DNA of 64,000 bases. Origin: Branchiostoma floridae. Taxonomy: Eukaryota > Chordata > Leptocardii > Amphioxiformes > Branchiostomatidae. The position numbers and the translations under genes are program-made. The stretch spans positions 1,406,351-1,470,350 of the forward strand of contig NC_049979.1 of NCBI RefSeq assembly GCF_000003815.2. Reading direction: 5' to 3'. The notes beneath the pieces were generated by a model. That model saw nothing but the letters and a program-made list of their open reading frames with translations, ran no database searches and was not told the DNA's origin. The stretch's first letter is position 1. Each line of letters starts with the position of its first letter. Positions 21,795 to 32,105 of this stretch are shown one piece after another.

Positions 21795-24593
21795 ATGACT
21801 TACTTGCTAAAGAAACTACTGGTCCTTTTGCTGATCATCCTGAAGGAAACTGGGCCAACCACAACCTGCAGCAGCAGCTGTTCATCATCCTGTGACTGCG
21901 ACCGCAGAAGCCTCGGCTCTGTTCCTCAAGATCTACCTACAAGTATCACTAGCCTTCGCTTAGCGCATAATGACATTACAAGCCTATCTAATTCTGATCT
22001 CTCAAGGTACAAGAGTTTAACCAGGCTAATCGCTACATTTAACCAGATATCTATTGTACAACCTGGTGCATTTTCAAATCTAATTCACCTTGAAATCTTA
22101 AGCCTGGATAACAATCCCCTAACAAGCATTCAGTCTGGTACAGTCTCAAATCTACCTAAGCTAAAAGAATTGTCCCTGGGTAACAACCATCTATCTAACA
22201 TCCAGCCTGGCGCATTCACAAATCTACCCAATCTTGTCCAGTTGGCTCTATCAGGCAACAGACTATCCGACATACCTCCTGATGCATTCGCAGGTGTTCC
22301 AAGTCTCGGTTCCTTGCTATTGAATAGGAATCGGCTAAGTAACATTAACCCTGATTTGTTTTCAAATCTACATGCGTTACTAAGCTTGTCAATGTCCTTA
22401 AATGGGATAACTAACATCAATTCTGATACATTCTCAAAGATACCCGCACTGCGAAGTTTAGACCTTGATTCCAATCAGCTAACTGTCATTCACCCAGGTA
22501 CATTTTCAAGCCTACCCCAGCTCAAGTATTTGGAGATGGCAAATAATAAGATATCCAACATTATGCCTGGTGCGTTCTCAAATCTTCATCAGCTTGAAGA
22601 TTTAGAGCTGATGTACAACCATATAACTGAGATTCAACCTGGTACATTTTCAGATCTCCCAATGCTACAAGATCTATACCTGCGACATAACCAAATGACA
22701 ACCATTCAACCTGGCACATTCTCAAACCTACCAAAGCTTCGTAGAGTAAAACTGCGCAACAACCCCTGGCATTGCGACTGTAGGATGGTCGCATTCAGGA
22801 GAAGGATGACAGAGTCCCATTTGTTTGAAAACGAAATCATTTGTGAGGAACCTGGTAACTTCCGCGGACAAAAGCTTCAAAATATAGATCCCGAAATTTT
22901 GATCTGTGTCAAACCGAAAGTCGAGGTTCAAATAGGCAAACATTCGACACTGCTGCGTGGAAAGGCGCTTCATTTAATCTGTAAAGTTTCAGGGATTCCA
23001 AAACCAGACATTATGGTCATTCTTCCATCTGGACGAAACGCAACTGCTGTGCCAGATGGAAGAATTACCGTGAACGAGAATGGTAGCATCATTGTAAGGG
23101 ATCTTACCAAAACAGATGCAGGTTTGTACGTTTGCATGGCATCAAATCATGCTGGTTCTACATTTGCGACACTGTCTATTGAGATTAGAATGCCAACACC
23201 GGCAATATCCATAACTTCAGACAGCCCCGTTGTTACAGGCTCAACAATTCCCCTAACAAGTCTTATTGTCGCCGCACCTTCTACTCTGTCTGTTGATGGT
23301 ATAACAACAATGTCAACACTTGGCAGCGCAGTCGGCCCTGTTACAGGTGCAATACTTACCTCAACAATCCCTACTGGCTCCGCATTTTCCACATTGCCCG
23401 CTGATAGGCAAATGTCATCAACCATATCATCACCAACACGACTTAGCAGATCTGCTGTCACAAGCCCAACATTTTCCACGCTGCCTGAAGACCCAATCAC
23501 TTTGAGGTTTCAGAGGGCCAAATATAACACATTGGCTTGGGGGGACAATCTACGTTTGGTTTGTGAAGCTTCAGGAATCCCCTTACCGAACTTTACGGTC
23601 ATTCTCCCATCTGGTATCAAGGCAAGCGCCGATGAGTCAAGTGGGAGAATAATTGTAGGGGTGAATGGTACAACTTTGACTATTACCATAACAGATGTTA
23701 CTGTGGCAGATGCTGGTCTGTACAGCTGCATTGCAGTGAGTCCAGTTGGATCCTTATCTGCCACACTAACTGTTGACATCAAAGGCCCATCTTCACTTTC
23801 CCCCCAACTTACCGGTGAACGTACTTGGTCGCCATCCTTGCCAGCTGGCAAGACAGAGAGCAATGCTGACGCGGTGGTCTTCGACTTTAAGGTTGCTTTT
23901 TGTATATTTTCTGTAATCCTGATTATATTTGGTGTTGCTTTAGCTCTGCTTCAACGTAGGGCCCAAAAGCTTCCTTTGGCCCCCGCAGCTCTAATGGGGC
24001 ACTGCCCTACAGGGGAAAACGACCAAGCTATCATGTATGAGAATAGTGATGAAGCCGATACAAACGAACAAGCTAACATAACGTTACATAGAAATGAGGC
24101 GAGAACATTTAAGCGCAAACAACCAAGCATAGATGAGACAAACAAGGAAACAGGTAAGAAAGAACAAGATAACACATTTGAGAATAGCGAAGAAGAAGGT
24201 ACAAAAGAACAAGCTAACATACATGACAATGAGGAAGAGACAGGTACAATCAATCGAGCTTACAAGGTAGCAGAATCTCTCTCTGGAGAGGCTGAATATC
24301 CAATAGCAGGATGTCGAAATGAATCAGATTGTGCAGTCCAGGTAGTGATAGTTCACGAGCCATTTACGTATGAAAATAATGATGAGGAAACGGGGCCTGA
24401 TGTTGAAGATGAGAAGCATGTGTATTACACGGGTTATGAAAATAATGATGAGGAAACGGGGCTAGATGTTGAACATGAGAAGCACGTGTATTACACGGGT
24501 TATGAAAATAATGAAGAGGAAACGGGGCCTGATGTCGAAGATGAGAAACACGTGTATTACACCGGTTATGAGGAAGGCAACATTAGCTGGTAA
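21795..24593 (+). CDS. LRR-Ig transmembrane receptor 3 (932 aa, tail shortened by frameshift)
   Basis: Same plan as receptor 1. Signal peptide 1-~24; LRRNT cysteines at 25, 29, 33 and 35; LRRs ~45-320; LRRCT ~322-372 (NPWHCDCRM); Ig ~373-462; Ser/Thr linker; Ig ~568-660; membrane helix ~695-722 (FCIFSVILIIFGVALALL); acidic tail from 723. The tail has three copies of a 22-residue unit (YENNDEETG..VE.EKHVYYTG), each with a YEN site for Grb2-type SH2 domains. The frame ends at TAA 24591 because of a +1 shift near 24575 relative to receptor 4; the next frame continues the homologous tail. It could still make a membrane receptor with a shorter tail. The ATG follows TTTCAG|GAAAA, which implies an upstream UTR exon. 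Confidence 0.88.
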   Translation: MTYLLKKLLVLLLIILKETGPTTTCSSSCSSSCDCDRRSLGSVPQDLPTSITSLRLAHNDITSLSNSDLSRYKSLTRLIATFNQISIVQPGAFSNLIHLEILSLDNNPLTSIQSGTVSNLPKLKELSLGNNHLSNIQPGAFTNLPNLVQLALSGNRLSDIPPDAFAGVPSLGSLLLNRNRLSNINPDLFSNLHALLSLSMSLNGITNINSDTFSKIPALRSLDLDSNQLTVIHPGTFSSLPQLKYLEMANNKISNIMPGAFSNLHQLEDLELMYNHITEIQPGTFSDLPMLQDLYLRHNQMTTIQPGTFSNLPKLRRVKLRNNPWHCDCRMVAFRRRMTESHLFENEIICEEPGNFRGQKLQNIDPEILICVKPKVEVQIGKHSTLLRGKALHLICKVSGIPKPDIMVILPSGRNATAVPDGRITVNENGSIIVRDLTKTDAGLYVCMASNHAGSTFATLSIEIRMPTPAISITSDSPVVTGSTIPLTSLIVAAPSTLSVDGITTMSTLGSAVGPVTGAILTSTIPTGSAFSTLPADRQMSSTISSPTRLSRSAVTSPTFSTLPEDPITLRFQRAKYNTLAWGDNLRLVCEASGIPLPNFTVILPSGIKASADESSGRIIVGVNGTTLTITITDVTVADAGLYSCIAVSPVGSLSATLTVDIKGPSSLSPQLTGERTWSPSLPAGKTESNADAVVFDFKVAFCIFSVILIIFGVALALLQRRAQKLPLAPAALMGHCPTGENDQAIMYENSDEADTNEQANITLHRNEARTFKRKQPSIDETNKETGKKEQDNTFENSEEEGTKEQANIHDNEEETGTINRAYKVAESLSGEAEYPIAGCRNESDCAVQVVIVHEPFTYENNDEETGPDVEDEKHVYYTGYENNDEETGLDVEHEKHVYYTGYENNEEETGPDVEDEKHVYYTGYEEGNISW
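24367..24570 (+). repeat. 66-bp x3 tandem repeat in the receptor 3 tail
   Basis: Three copies of a 22-codon unit beginning YENN(D/E)EETG. Receptor 4 has one copy. Each copy adds one YxN site and the YYTG or YDTG tyrosines. Confidence 0.85.
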
Positions 24594-25265
24594 CTCTCAG
24601 GCTATAAATCAGTATGGCAATGGGGAGGCTGTATCTTCTCCTGAGTTTAACCGTGTGTATGGTGGGGAGGCTGTATCTTCTCCTGAGTTTAACCGTGTGT
24701 ATGATGGGGAGGCTGTATCTCCTCCTGAGTTTAACCGTGTGTATGGTGGGGAGGCTGTATCTTCTCCTGAGTTTAACCGTGTGTATGATGGGGAGGCTGT
24801 ATCTTCTCCTGAGCTTAACTGTGTGTATGATGGGGAGGCTGTATCTTCCGCTGAGCTTAACCGTGTGTATGGCGATGAGGCTGAATTTGCCTCGTCTCGG
24901 TTTATCTATGGAAATGGCAATGGCGAAGCAATGTCTACTGCCTCGCCAGCCATCTACAAGAATGACAGTTAACAGGCGAAATCCACTGATTCTCGTGCCA
25001 TCTATGGAAATGACCGACGCTGATAATTTGGCAGTATTGACCCATTCTCGGTTTAACCGTGAGTCTGGCAATGAGGTAGAGGCAGTGCCATATGCTTCGT
25101 CTCAGATTACCTAATAGATGAAAATACTAATTACAAGGAGGAAGTTGCTGATGCCTCATCAGTAAAAATAATTCAGTAATTTACAAGAATAAAGGCGACC
25201 AGGCACAATCTACTGCTTCTTATATCATCATCGGAAATGACGATGATGCTCCTCGGTTACTCTAT
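24594..25265 (+). pseudogene. Decayed remainder of the receptor 3 cytoplasmic tail
   Basis: Shifted by one frame, this continues the tail: about seven copies of a 14-residue unit (NRVYDGEAVSSPEF), then EA.FASS.FIYGNGNGEAM, ASPAIYKND, then a TAA at 24970 where receptor 4 has AAA. Beyond that more frame changes and stops follow (IYGND-like near 25005, then TGATAA). Unless spliced or edited, it is untranslated 3' UTR. A sequencing error could explain one lesion but not all of them. Confidence 0.75.
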
Positions 25266-25389
25266 GGATGATAATGATAAATTGTATCAGTAAATGTCAG
25301 ATGAGATTTTATTTGGTCTTGGCAGGTTGAAATTCTTTAATTTAATTGTATAAGGTATATATATGACAAATTGGTAAGAACTCTATGTA

Positions 25390-25395
25390 AATAAA
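25390..25395 (+). terminator. Candidate polyadenylation signal of receptor 3
   Basis: AATAAA about 130 bp past the last tail-homologous sequence, followed within 30 bases by a T/G-rich stretch. Plausible but unproven. Confidence 0.4.
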
Positions 25396-25499
25396 AGAAA
25401 CAGAAGAAACAGTTTATTGTGGCTTAACGTATCTGCACATGTAATTCACTCTCCTAGAAATGTTGAACAATTTTATGATGATTATGTTACAACAATAAT

Positions 25500-26397
25500 T
25501 GATTCTAAAATACATCATAGCAATAAAACAATGGCACTATTCTGATTATTCCTAATATTTATGTGTCAGGACATAAAGATGTTTATTTCTATGCAAGAAT
25601 GATAGATTTGTACATTGCAAACTGCATTACGCATATGGCAAACAGACCTTGGACAATAAAGTCAACAATCTACCAGCATCCACATCAGAAAAAAGGAAAG
25701 GTAAAATTAGCGCGATGTATATTTTCATTTTTTTTAACAATAATTTTTATAGACATCTGTAGCCCATTTACTTAGTCTCATGAACCTTCTCAAAGTGGGG
25801 AGTTGGCATTTATTTGAATAATAAATCGTTGTTGAAAGAAAGTCAAGTGCTTACCTGATTTACCTCTATCAGGGCGTTATCTCACATTTATTTGTAGCAT
25901 TAAATGACACAGAATTTAGACATGGATGCAGTATGTTTCTATGGGTGCAGTATGTTTCTGCATACTCGTTTTGGAACACATACACGTATACTGTCCTGGA
26001 TAGCAACGTTGTCAATTCATGTAAACAGGACTTAGTTGCAATAATGCAAATAATTTCGTGTCAATAGCCAATGCCATGTTGAATTAAATCATCACTAATG
26101 ATAATATTCTGTTACCACATAAAATCGCTATTTCTATTAGGGAAAAGTATTGCACCTGCATGCGTGTGATTTATCAATCGTTAACTTTTGTACGTCACGA
26201 ATGTGATCATGACAAGTTGGAAGGTTTCAGGATGTAATAAAGCCTTTTGGTAGCAATCAACAATCAGTGTTTTTGTCTCCTTGTATGTATGATACATGTT
26301 GTTTGAGTTCATGACATCGCAATCATTATTAGCAATTACGTCGTAGATTTGCTTGGAACCAAGAGAAGCAAAAGCTGATTTGGTCTAAGTCTGCATA
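25500..26397. repeat. 3' flank of receptor 3, paralogous to 36030-36840
   Basis: Shares a long alignable stretch with the 3' flank of receptor 4, e.g. ATGCAAATAATTTCGTGTCA near 26044 and 36558. This shows that the duplicated segment extends at least 1 kb past the genes. No coding features. Confidence 0.7.
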
Positions 26398-26405
26398 GTA
26401 ATGAG

Positions 26406-26838
26406 TAGGGGTGGGTACCGGTACAGAAAATTCAGGTCCAGGTCCGGTTCAGGTCCAAAGGATCAGGTCCAGGTCCGGACCTGAACCTGGACCTGATTCA
26501 GTATGACTCATACCAATGGTCCATTTCACTACAAAGAAATATGTTTGGTGGAGTATTAGACTTACACTGGCGTTTTAAAATCCTACAACGCTAACTGCCT
26601 CTGTACGATCGACTGTAAAACTTGGTAGAAATGACTATTAACAAAAATCTACTTCACTCTTGTTATTTTCTTTCACCTGCAAGCGCCAAAACGTGTGAAT
26701 GCCTGATCAAATAATCTGTAAAAATTCTAATCAGTCCAACATCCGGTCCACCTAATTTTTTCAGGTCCGGTTTTTCTGGACCGGTCCAATAAGAAAAATC
26801 GTTTTTTTACCGGTACACTGTACCGGTACCCAGCCCTA
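26406..26838. mobile_element. hAT-type MITE (GGTACCGG family), copy 1
   Basis: Inverted ends TAGGGGTGGGTACCGGTAC / TAGGGCTGGGTACCGGTAC, with the same 8-bp flank GTAATGAG on both sides (26398-26405, 26839-26846). An 8-bp target duplication is typical of hAT. The interior has many AGGTCC/GGACCT repeats and no frame. Relatives: 46282-46715, 50083-50506, 62290-62467. Confidence 0.9.
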
Positions 26839-26853
26839 GTAATGAGGAAACTA

Positions 26854-27318
26854 CGAGGGGTGATCAATAAGTCCTCGGCCTCACCCATAAATAATTCTTA
26901 CTTTCCAGGCATTCGTTTTTTGCAAATCAGAAGGTAAGTGGCAAGAAAAACAAGGGTGAATTGTGATCAGACATGTGATGGTCTAGTTCCCCATGCCGTA
27001 AAATCTTTGTCATGAAAAAAGACATTGTCAAAATGTTTGATAATGATTCTCTTTCTATTTCAAGCAGAAAGAAGTGGGTGTCTGACTTCCAGCAGTACAA
27101 ATTTTAAATTGACCCGCACACCCCAGGTCGCAGCTCAATTGTCCACGTTTTTTGTCCTTCTCCCTTACCTAACGTTACTTCGTGCCGCCTGCGAAGTAGT
27201 GATCACACTAATTTGAATTTTGGTACACATTCATATAAGACTTAAGACTCTATGCTTCGACATCTGAGTTGTGCTTATCATTTCTGGGTGAGGCCGAGGA
27301 CTTATCGATCACCCCTCG
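26854..27318. mobile_element. mariner-type MITE with TA duplication
   Basis: Inverted ends CGAGGGGTGATCAATAAGTC and CGAGGGGTGATCGATAAGTC, extending through CCTCGGCCTCACCCA, flanked by TA at 26852 and 27319. It is 465 bp with no transposase frame. It sits 7 bp from the hAT element's target duplication. Confidence 0.88.
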
Positions 27319-27489
27319 TATATCACAACAGTGTTTCCATGTTTCTTTTGGCTTGGACATGGTCTTGGTTTTTGAATGGCAGACAGCCTTTGACATCAGA
27401 AAGAAGTTATATAGTTTTAAGCTAGATAATTGGGGAACTACAGGGGGCTACGTCAGTAGCGTTTACCTTGTGCAAATGGAAAGGTAGGC

Positions 27490-29400
27490 CGTACAAGACA
27501 TATAGTGTGCTTCAAGGAAAGCAAGTGTCCTTATAAGCTAAGTCACCTTTGATTGACAATAAAAGAAAGTAATCAGTAGTAGTTCTAATGTTAAAAGCAG
27601 GTGTCGGCTTGACCAAAGCCGGTCTGCATATTTCCTCGCTGATATACGCCTACAAATACCCACACATATGTTGGCTAATCTGCTTTTATACAGCATATTT
27701 TCTTCTTAACACGTCACCTAACTCAGACTAAGATACCGTAGTCTTAATAGTTTAATCGGACGTTTGGAAGTATAGAGTGTGCAATGTGTGTTTTTCCATT
27801 ACACCCCCATAAGCGGCTGTTTCCACACAAATGTTAAAAGAATGGGACGCTGCCAGTCCAAGCATATTCAAGCAGAGGTCACTTGGAGCATTCACAATTT
27901 TATATAGTTTCTATTATTTTAAGGGCCATATTTTTGCTAAGAGAAGTTTTTCAAGACCAGGGATGTTTTTTTTATTCAAGAGAAAGGAAATAAGTACATT
28001 GGTACAGATGCGAAATTATCACGGATAACGTGAATCGAAGAAACAATAAGCTACATAAAAAATCCAGAGATAGTCAGTCTAATGAACAAAAGAAAATCGG
28101 CTGAGTAAACTTTAAACAAAACTCAAATGCCTTACTGGCTCCAATATTAACAAATGATAATGACAATAACTCAGTATCAGCTGAATAAACATAAACAAGA
28201 CTCAAAAGCCACAGTAGCAGGCTCAAATATGAAGAAATAATAATAATAATAATTGATAATAACTTAATATCCAGTGGATGTTTAGTAGACGACAAGCAGT
28301 TGCTTTACTGCTACTGTGATATCTCCTTGTGGTTGGAAACAGCTGAGTAATATGGTTCATGCTATCATCGGGCGGACGAATACTTTGAGAAGGATATTTA
28401 GTAGGAAAGGGTGTTTCTGTATGATGATATATTATCACACAAAAAGCAATACCCTCGTCGGAGTCTGAACCTTCGTTACGTATGAAACCATGGCCGGGGG
28501 GTGGGGGGTGGGTGGGTTACAGCAATTGAGCATGAATGTCAACATTGGCAATGATTTGAAGGCATTGAATTGTACGACCTTATAACTTAATCAAACTAAC
28601 GTAAGGCTAATTTTTAGCAGGCCGACAACAGACATGAACATAACGGCAACAAATTATCCTTATCGTTTTTTGTTACTATATTCTTTTTGTTGTTTTATTT
28701 TTCATGTTAAGAGCATTGATAGGTTGATCGTATCTTAGTGCCTGTATGAAAAGGTAAATCGTGTACTATGCAGTGCAAGAATGGTACGGAGAATTTACTA
28801 GCTTCTTGATTTGAATATGTATGAAGGCGGTGTCCGAATCTCCCGATGTTTGTGTCGTAACAGGCTCTTGTAAGAACCAGGGAAGTCACGGAAAGCACAC
28901 CTCCATATGAGGCTGAACAATCGTACTTCCATAGATCCTTTCATATGTCCAAATTTCCATTTGTTCACTACCCTTTTCTAAGTTAGGCAGAGATCGATGA
29001 CCTGTTAAGAAGAAAATCTCCTGTAGAAATACTTCTAAAGGCAGATTAGTCTACCAATGGTTCGGCACTTGTGAGGGTTAATCAGCAGGGAAATATGCAA
29101 GGACGGCTTTGGTCAAGCCGACCACTGCTTTCAACATTAGAACTGCTACTGATTACCTTTTCTCTTATTGTCAGTGGACGGTATTTGCAACGACCCATGC
29201 TTTCTCAGTTGAAAAAGGGAGTGTCTTTCTGATGATATATCATCACATCAGAACTGACAAACAATACCCCTCGTCGGAGGCGCAACCTTCTTTACTTCAC
29301 AAGGAAACCATGGGTTACAGCAATAAGGCATAAATGTGAACATTGTTACTAATTTGAAGGCTTTGAATTGTACGACCTCATACCTTCAGCAAACTATGTT
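27490..29400. repeat. Upstream-block fragments between receptors 3 and 4
   Basis: 27490-27860 is a reverse copy of 15940-16290. 28600-29180 is a partial forward copy of the block (its gene-proximal two thirds), so receptor 4 has one partial and one full block in tandem. No gene seen; open frames here are under 80 codons. Confidence 0.65.
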
Positions 29401-30410
29401 AACCTTTTAAAATGACGTGTCATGTGTTTCTCATCGGTTGGATCATCATTTGCATCATTTGCAAATGTATCAGATCGACTTCTCTACCAAAACTAGATAC
29501 CAGGAGAGCGATCCGACGATTATCAAACCACAGAGAGTTTTGTTTAGCGAAAAGACGGGAACTATATTCATCATATCGCAAACCATACACAGCGCATGCT
29601 CCATATGACGTCAGCTCAGAACCCAGACGCTAATGAGGCTGACCAGGTGTGGCCACACACCCGCGGTGAGGAGCTCGATTCAGACGGTCGGATTCTCCAT
29701 CCAACAACATACACCTGCTGACTTATCCGGGAAACATCTACCGGAGAAATGGGTTGGTGTGACTTTTAGTTCTAATTGGGCTACTTTTACATATAATTGC
29801 AACGTCTTTTTTAATGATATGCCAGGCTACTTTTAGCAGGGCGAAAACAGACATGATCATAGCGACAACGAATTATCCTTATCGTTTTTTGTTACTATAT
29901 TCTTTTTGTTGTTTTATTTTTTCATGTTAAGGGTATTGATAGGTTGAGCGTATCTTAGTGACTGTAAAAAAAGGTTCATTGTGTACTATGCGGTGTAAGA
30001 AGAGTATGGAAAAATTCTTCGCTACTTGATTTGAATATGTATGAATGGGCGGTATCCGGATCTCCCGATGTTTGTGTCGAAACAGCCCCTTGTAAGAACT
30101 CGCAGATAAGTCACGAAAAGCACACCTTCATATGAGGCAGAAAATCGTACTTCCATAGGTCCATTCATAGGTCCAAATTTCGTTTGTTCCCTACCTTAGC
30201 CTAAGTCTAAGGCAGGAAAGGATGGCGTGTAGAGAAGAAAATCTGCCTTAGAAATATTTCCAAAGACAGATTAGTCTAAAATTGGTTGCGGCGCCTGTGA
30301 GGGTAAATCAGCAGGGAAATATGTAAGGCCGGCTTTGGTCAAACCGACCTCTGCTTTCAACATTTTTCAACTGCTACTGATTACTTTTTCTCTTATTGTC
30401 AACGGAGGGT
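29400..30410 (+). promoter_or_regulatory. Repeated upstream block of receptor 4 (candidate promoter region)
   Basis: Third full copy, pointing toward the gene at 32106. The CRE TGACGTCA is at 29606-29613, followed by the CACACACCCGCGG segment. Allowing for the 0.7-kb retrotransposon insertion downstream, its distance to the gene is close to that of the other two copies. Confidence 0.4.
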
Positions 30411-31339
30411 CGTTTACAAAGTCCCTTGCTTTCTCAGTTGAAAACCATTATAAAGCTGAGCGCAATTTCCAAAGGTGCGGCATCTTGTATGCCCCTATGT
30501 GCTTTTATGTATGCTTACAAACTATCTTCATTTTTGGAAAACTTGCAAACTATTTTTCCCTGTACCTTATAGCATTTAATTCAAAAGAAAGCCGCTCTAC
30601 ATCATTGTCTCAGCAAACCAAACACTACGCATTCTTTAATAAGGATGAAGCTAAATGCACGAAGAGTAATATACCTAACTTACAAACAGGTCTTTGTCTA
30701 AACCAGGTTTGATACAGATGTGACAAGAGAACTCGAAGACGAGATCAGATACCGGTTTGAAAAAGGGACAGAGTACGTCTCGAAAGCTCCCCATTAGAAC
30801 ATGTGGCTAGCTTTTGTGTGTAATCGCTTAAATAGTTCGTCAAAAGTATGTCCAGGTGTGTTTGGTTTGTCTCAGGGACTTTCACCATTATCATTTTACC
30901 TATAATGCATTTCGTTGTGCTGTTCAACCATGAAACTCCTTATTATAGCTTCATTTGCATTCCTTTATACTTTCATCTGCTTATAAGCCATGCACTGACT
31001 CAGTCTGTCTGAGTGATACCAGTCTGAGAGTAAAAGGGGGATTTTGGCATGTCAAGGACACCCCATCTACGTAGAAACAATCGATCCTTAGATTTATGAA
31101 TTGAAGTTATCACTTCTTGTAGCTGTATGTCAACCAGAAACCATCGAAAGCTTTGAATTAGGCAGAAGTCTGATACCCCATGTTGAACAGGCACTAGGAT
31201 TATCTGTTTGTTATTATAGGCTGAGCTTCACAGGTTATTTTTGGGCGTGTTTGCCAGTCAATGTGGGTGCCTAATCTGTTTGTTTGCGCGTGTGTTTGGT
31301 GTGCGTAAAGAGTAGTAGTAGTAGTAGCAATGTAGTAGT

Positions 31340-32044
31340 AGTAATTGGTTTATTGACAAAAACATATATAAAATTGGCATTGCAGCAAACACTGAATTGA
31401 TTTACAATCAGACCATGCACAAAAACAAACGCGAAAAATTAAAGTATTTACAATATAAGAATTTCTTTTTCTTGTGACCTTGAAAGAAAATTCTTATGTC
31501 CTATGATCTATCAACCTGATGAAATTATTTTCGGAAATTTACAAATGACGTACGTTCTATCATTACCAATTACTATATCATGACAGTTGCGAACTAATAC
31601 AATTAAGAGCGTGTCACGGTTTGAATTTATCAGAAACAAGGTTCCGTCCAACAGGATTATCAGTTCAGTTCTGTAGATCGACACTAAGGAGTTTCGCAAT
31701 CGCTGGTATAGCACTCGTGGTGTTGCGCTTAGTACCCCTGACTTGGCAGTACTGACGTGAGTTTCTGTCAGTGGTCTTCCATGCTGTTCTCCTCGAGTTG
31801 GAGGCAGCCAGAAACAGAAGCGTGGCGATTGTTGCACTTTCTTTGCAAAGTTCAAGCAGAGGTCGTGTCTGTGATCAGAAAGAGTCTGTAAGTCCAATGT
31901 TCCCAAGGCTTCCGGATATGTGGTGTACTATCGACCCAACATAATCCTACAAGCACGTTTCTGAACGCGTTCTAGCCTGCTGATTTGTTTGTTGTTGAGG
32001 GCGGCGTTCCAAACTGGAGCTGCATACTCCAGCAGCGGGAGTCC
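31340..32044 (-). mobile_element. 5'-truncated non-LTR retrotransposon (CR1-like 3' end)
   Basis: On the minus strand it reads LEYAAPVWNAALNNKQISRL, then ERVQKRACRIMLG, then LGTLDLQTLSDHRHDLCLNF, the classic end of a CR1/Jockey-type reverse-transcriptase frame (a stop lies in between, so it is dead). The 3' end lies by the GTAGTAGTA run near 31310-31340. The truncated 5' end meets unique DNA at 32045, only ~55 bp from the intron acceptor of receptor 4. Confidence 0.85.
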
Positions 32045-32105
32045 ACTGGCTGCGGCAGCAACTATCTACTACACTGAACAATGATTCTCTTTCCTTTCAG
32101 GAAAA

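Noticed and set aside
24466-25114. Two further overlapping frames with LYLLLSLTVCM repeats
   Set aside because: Off-frame readings of the receptor tail minisatellite.
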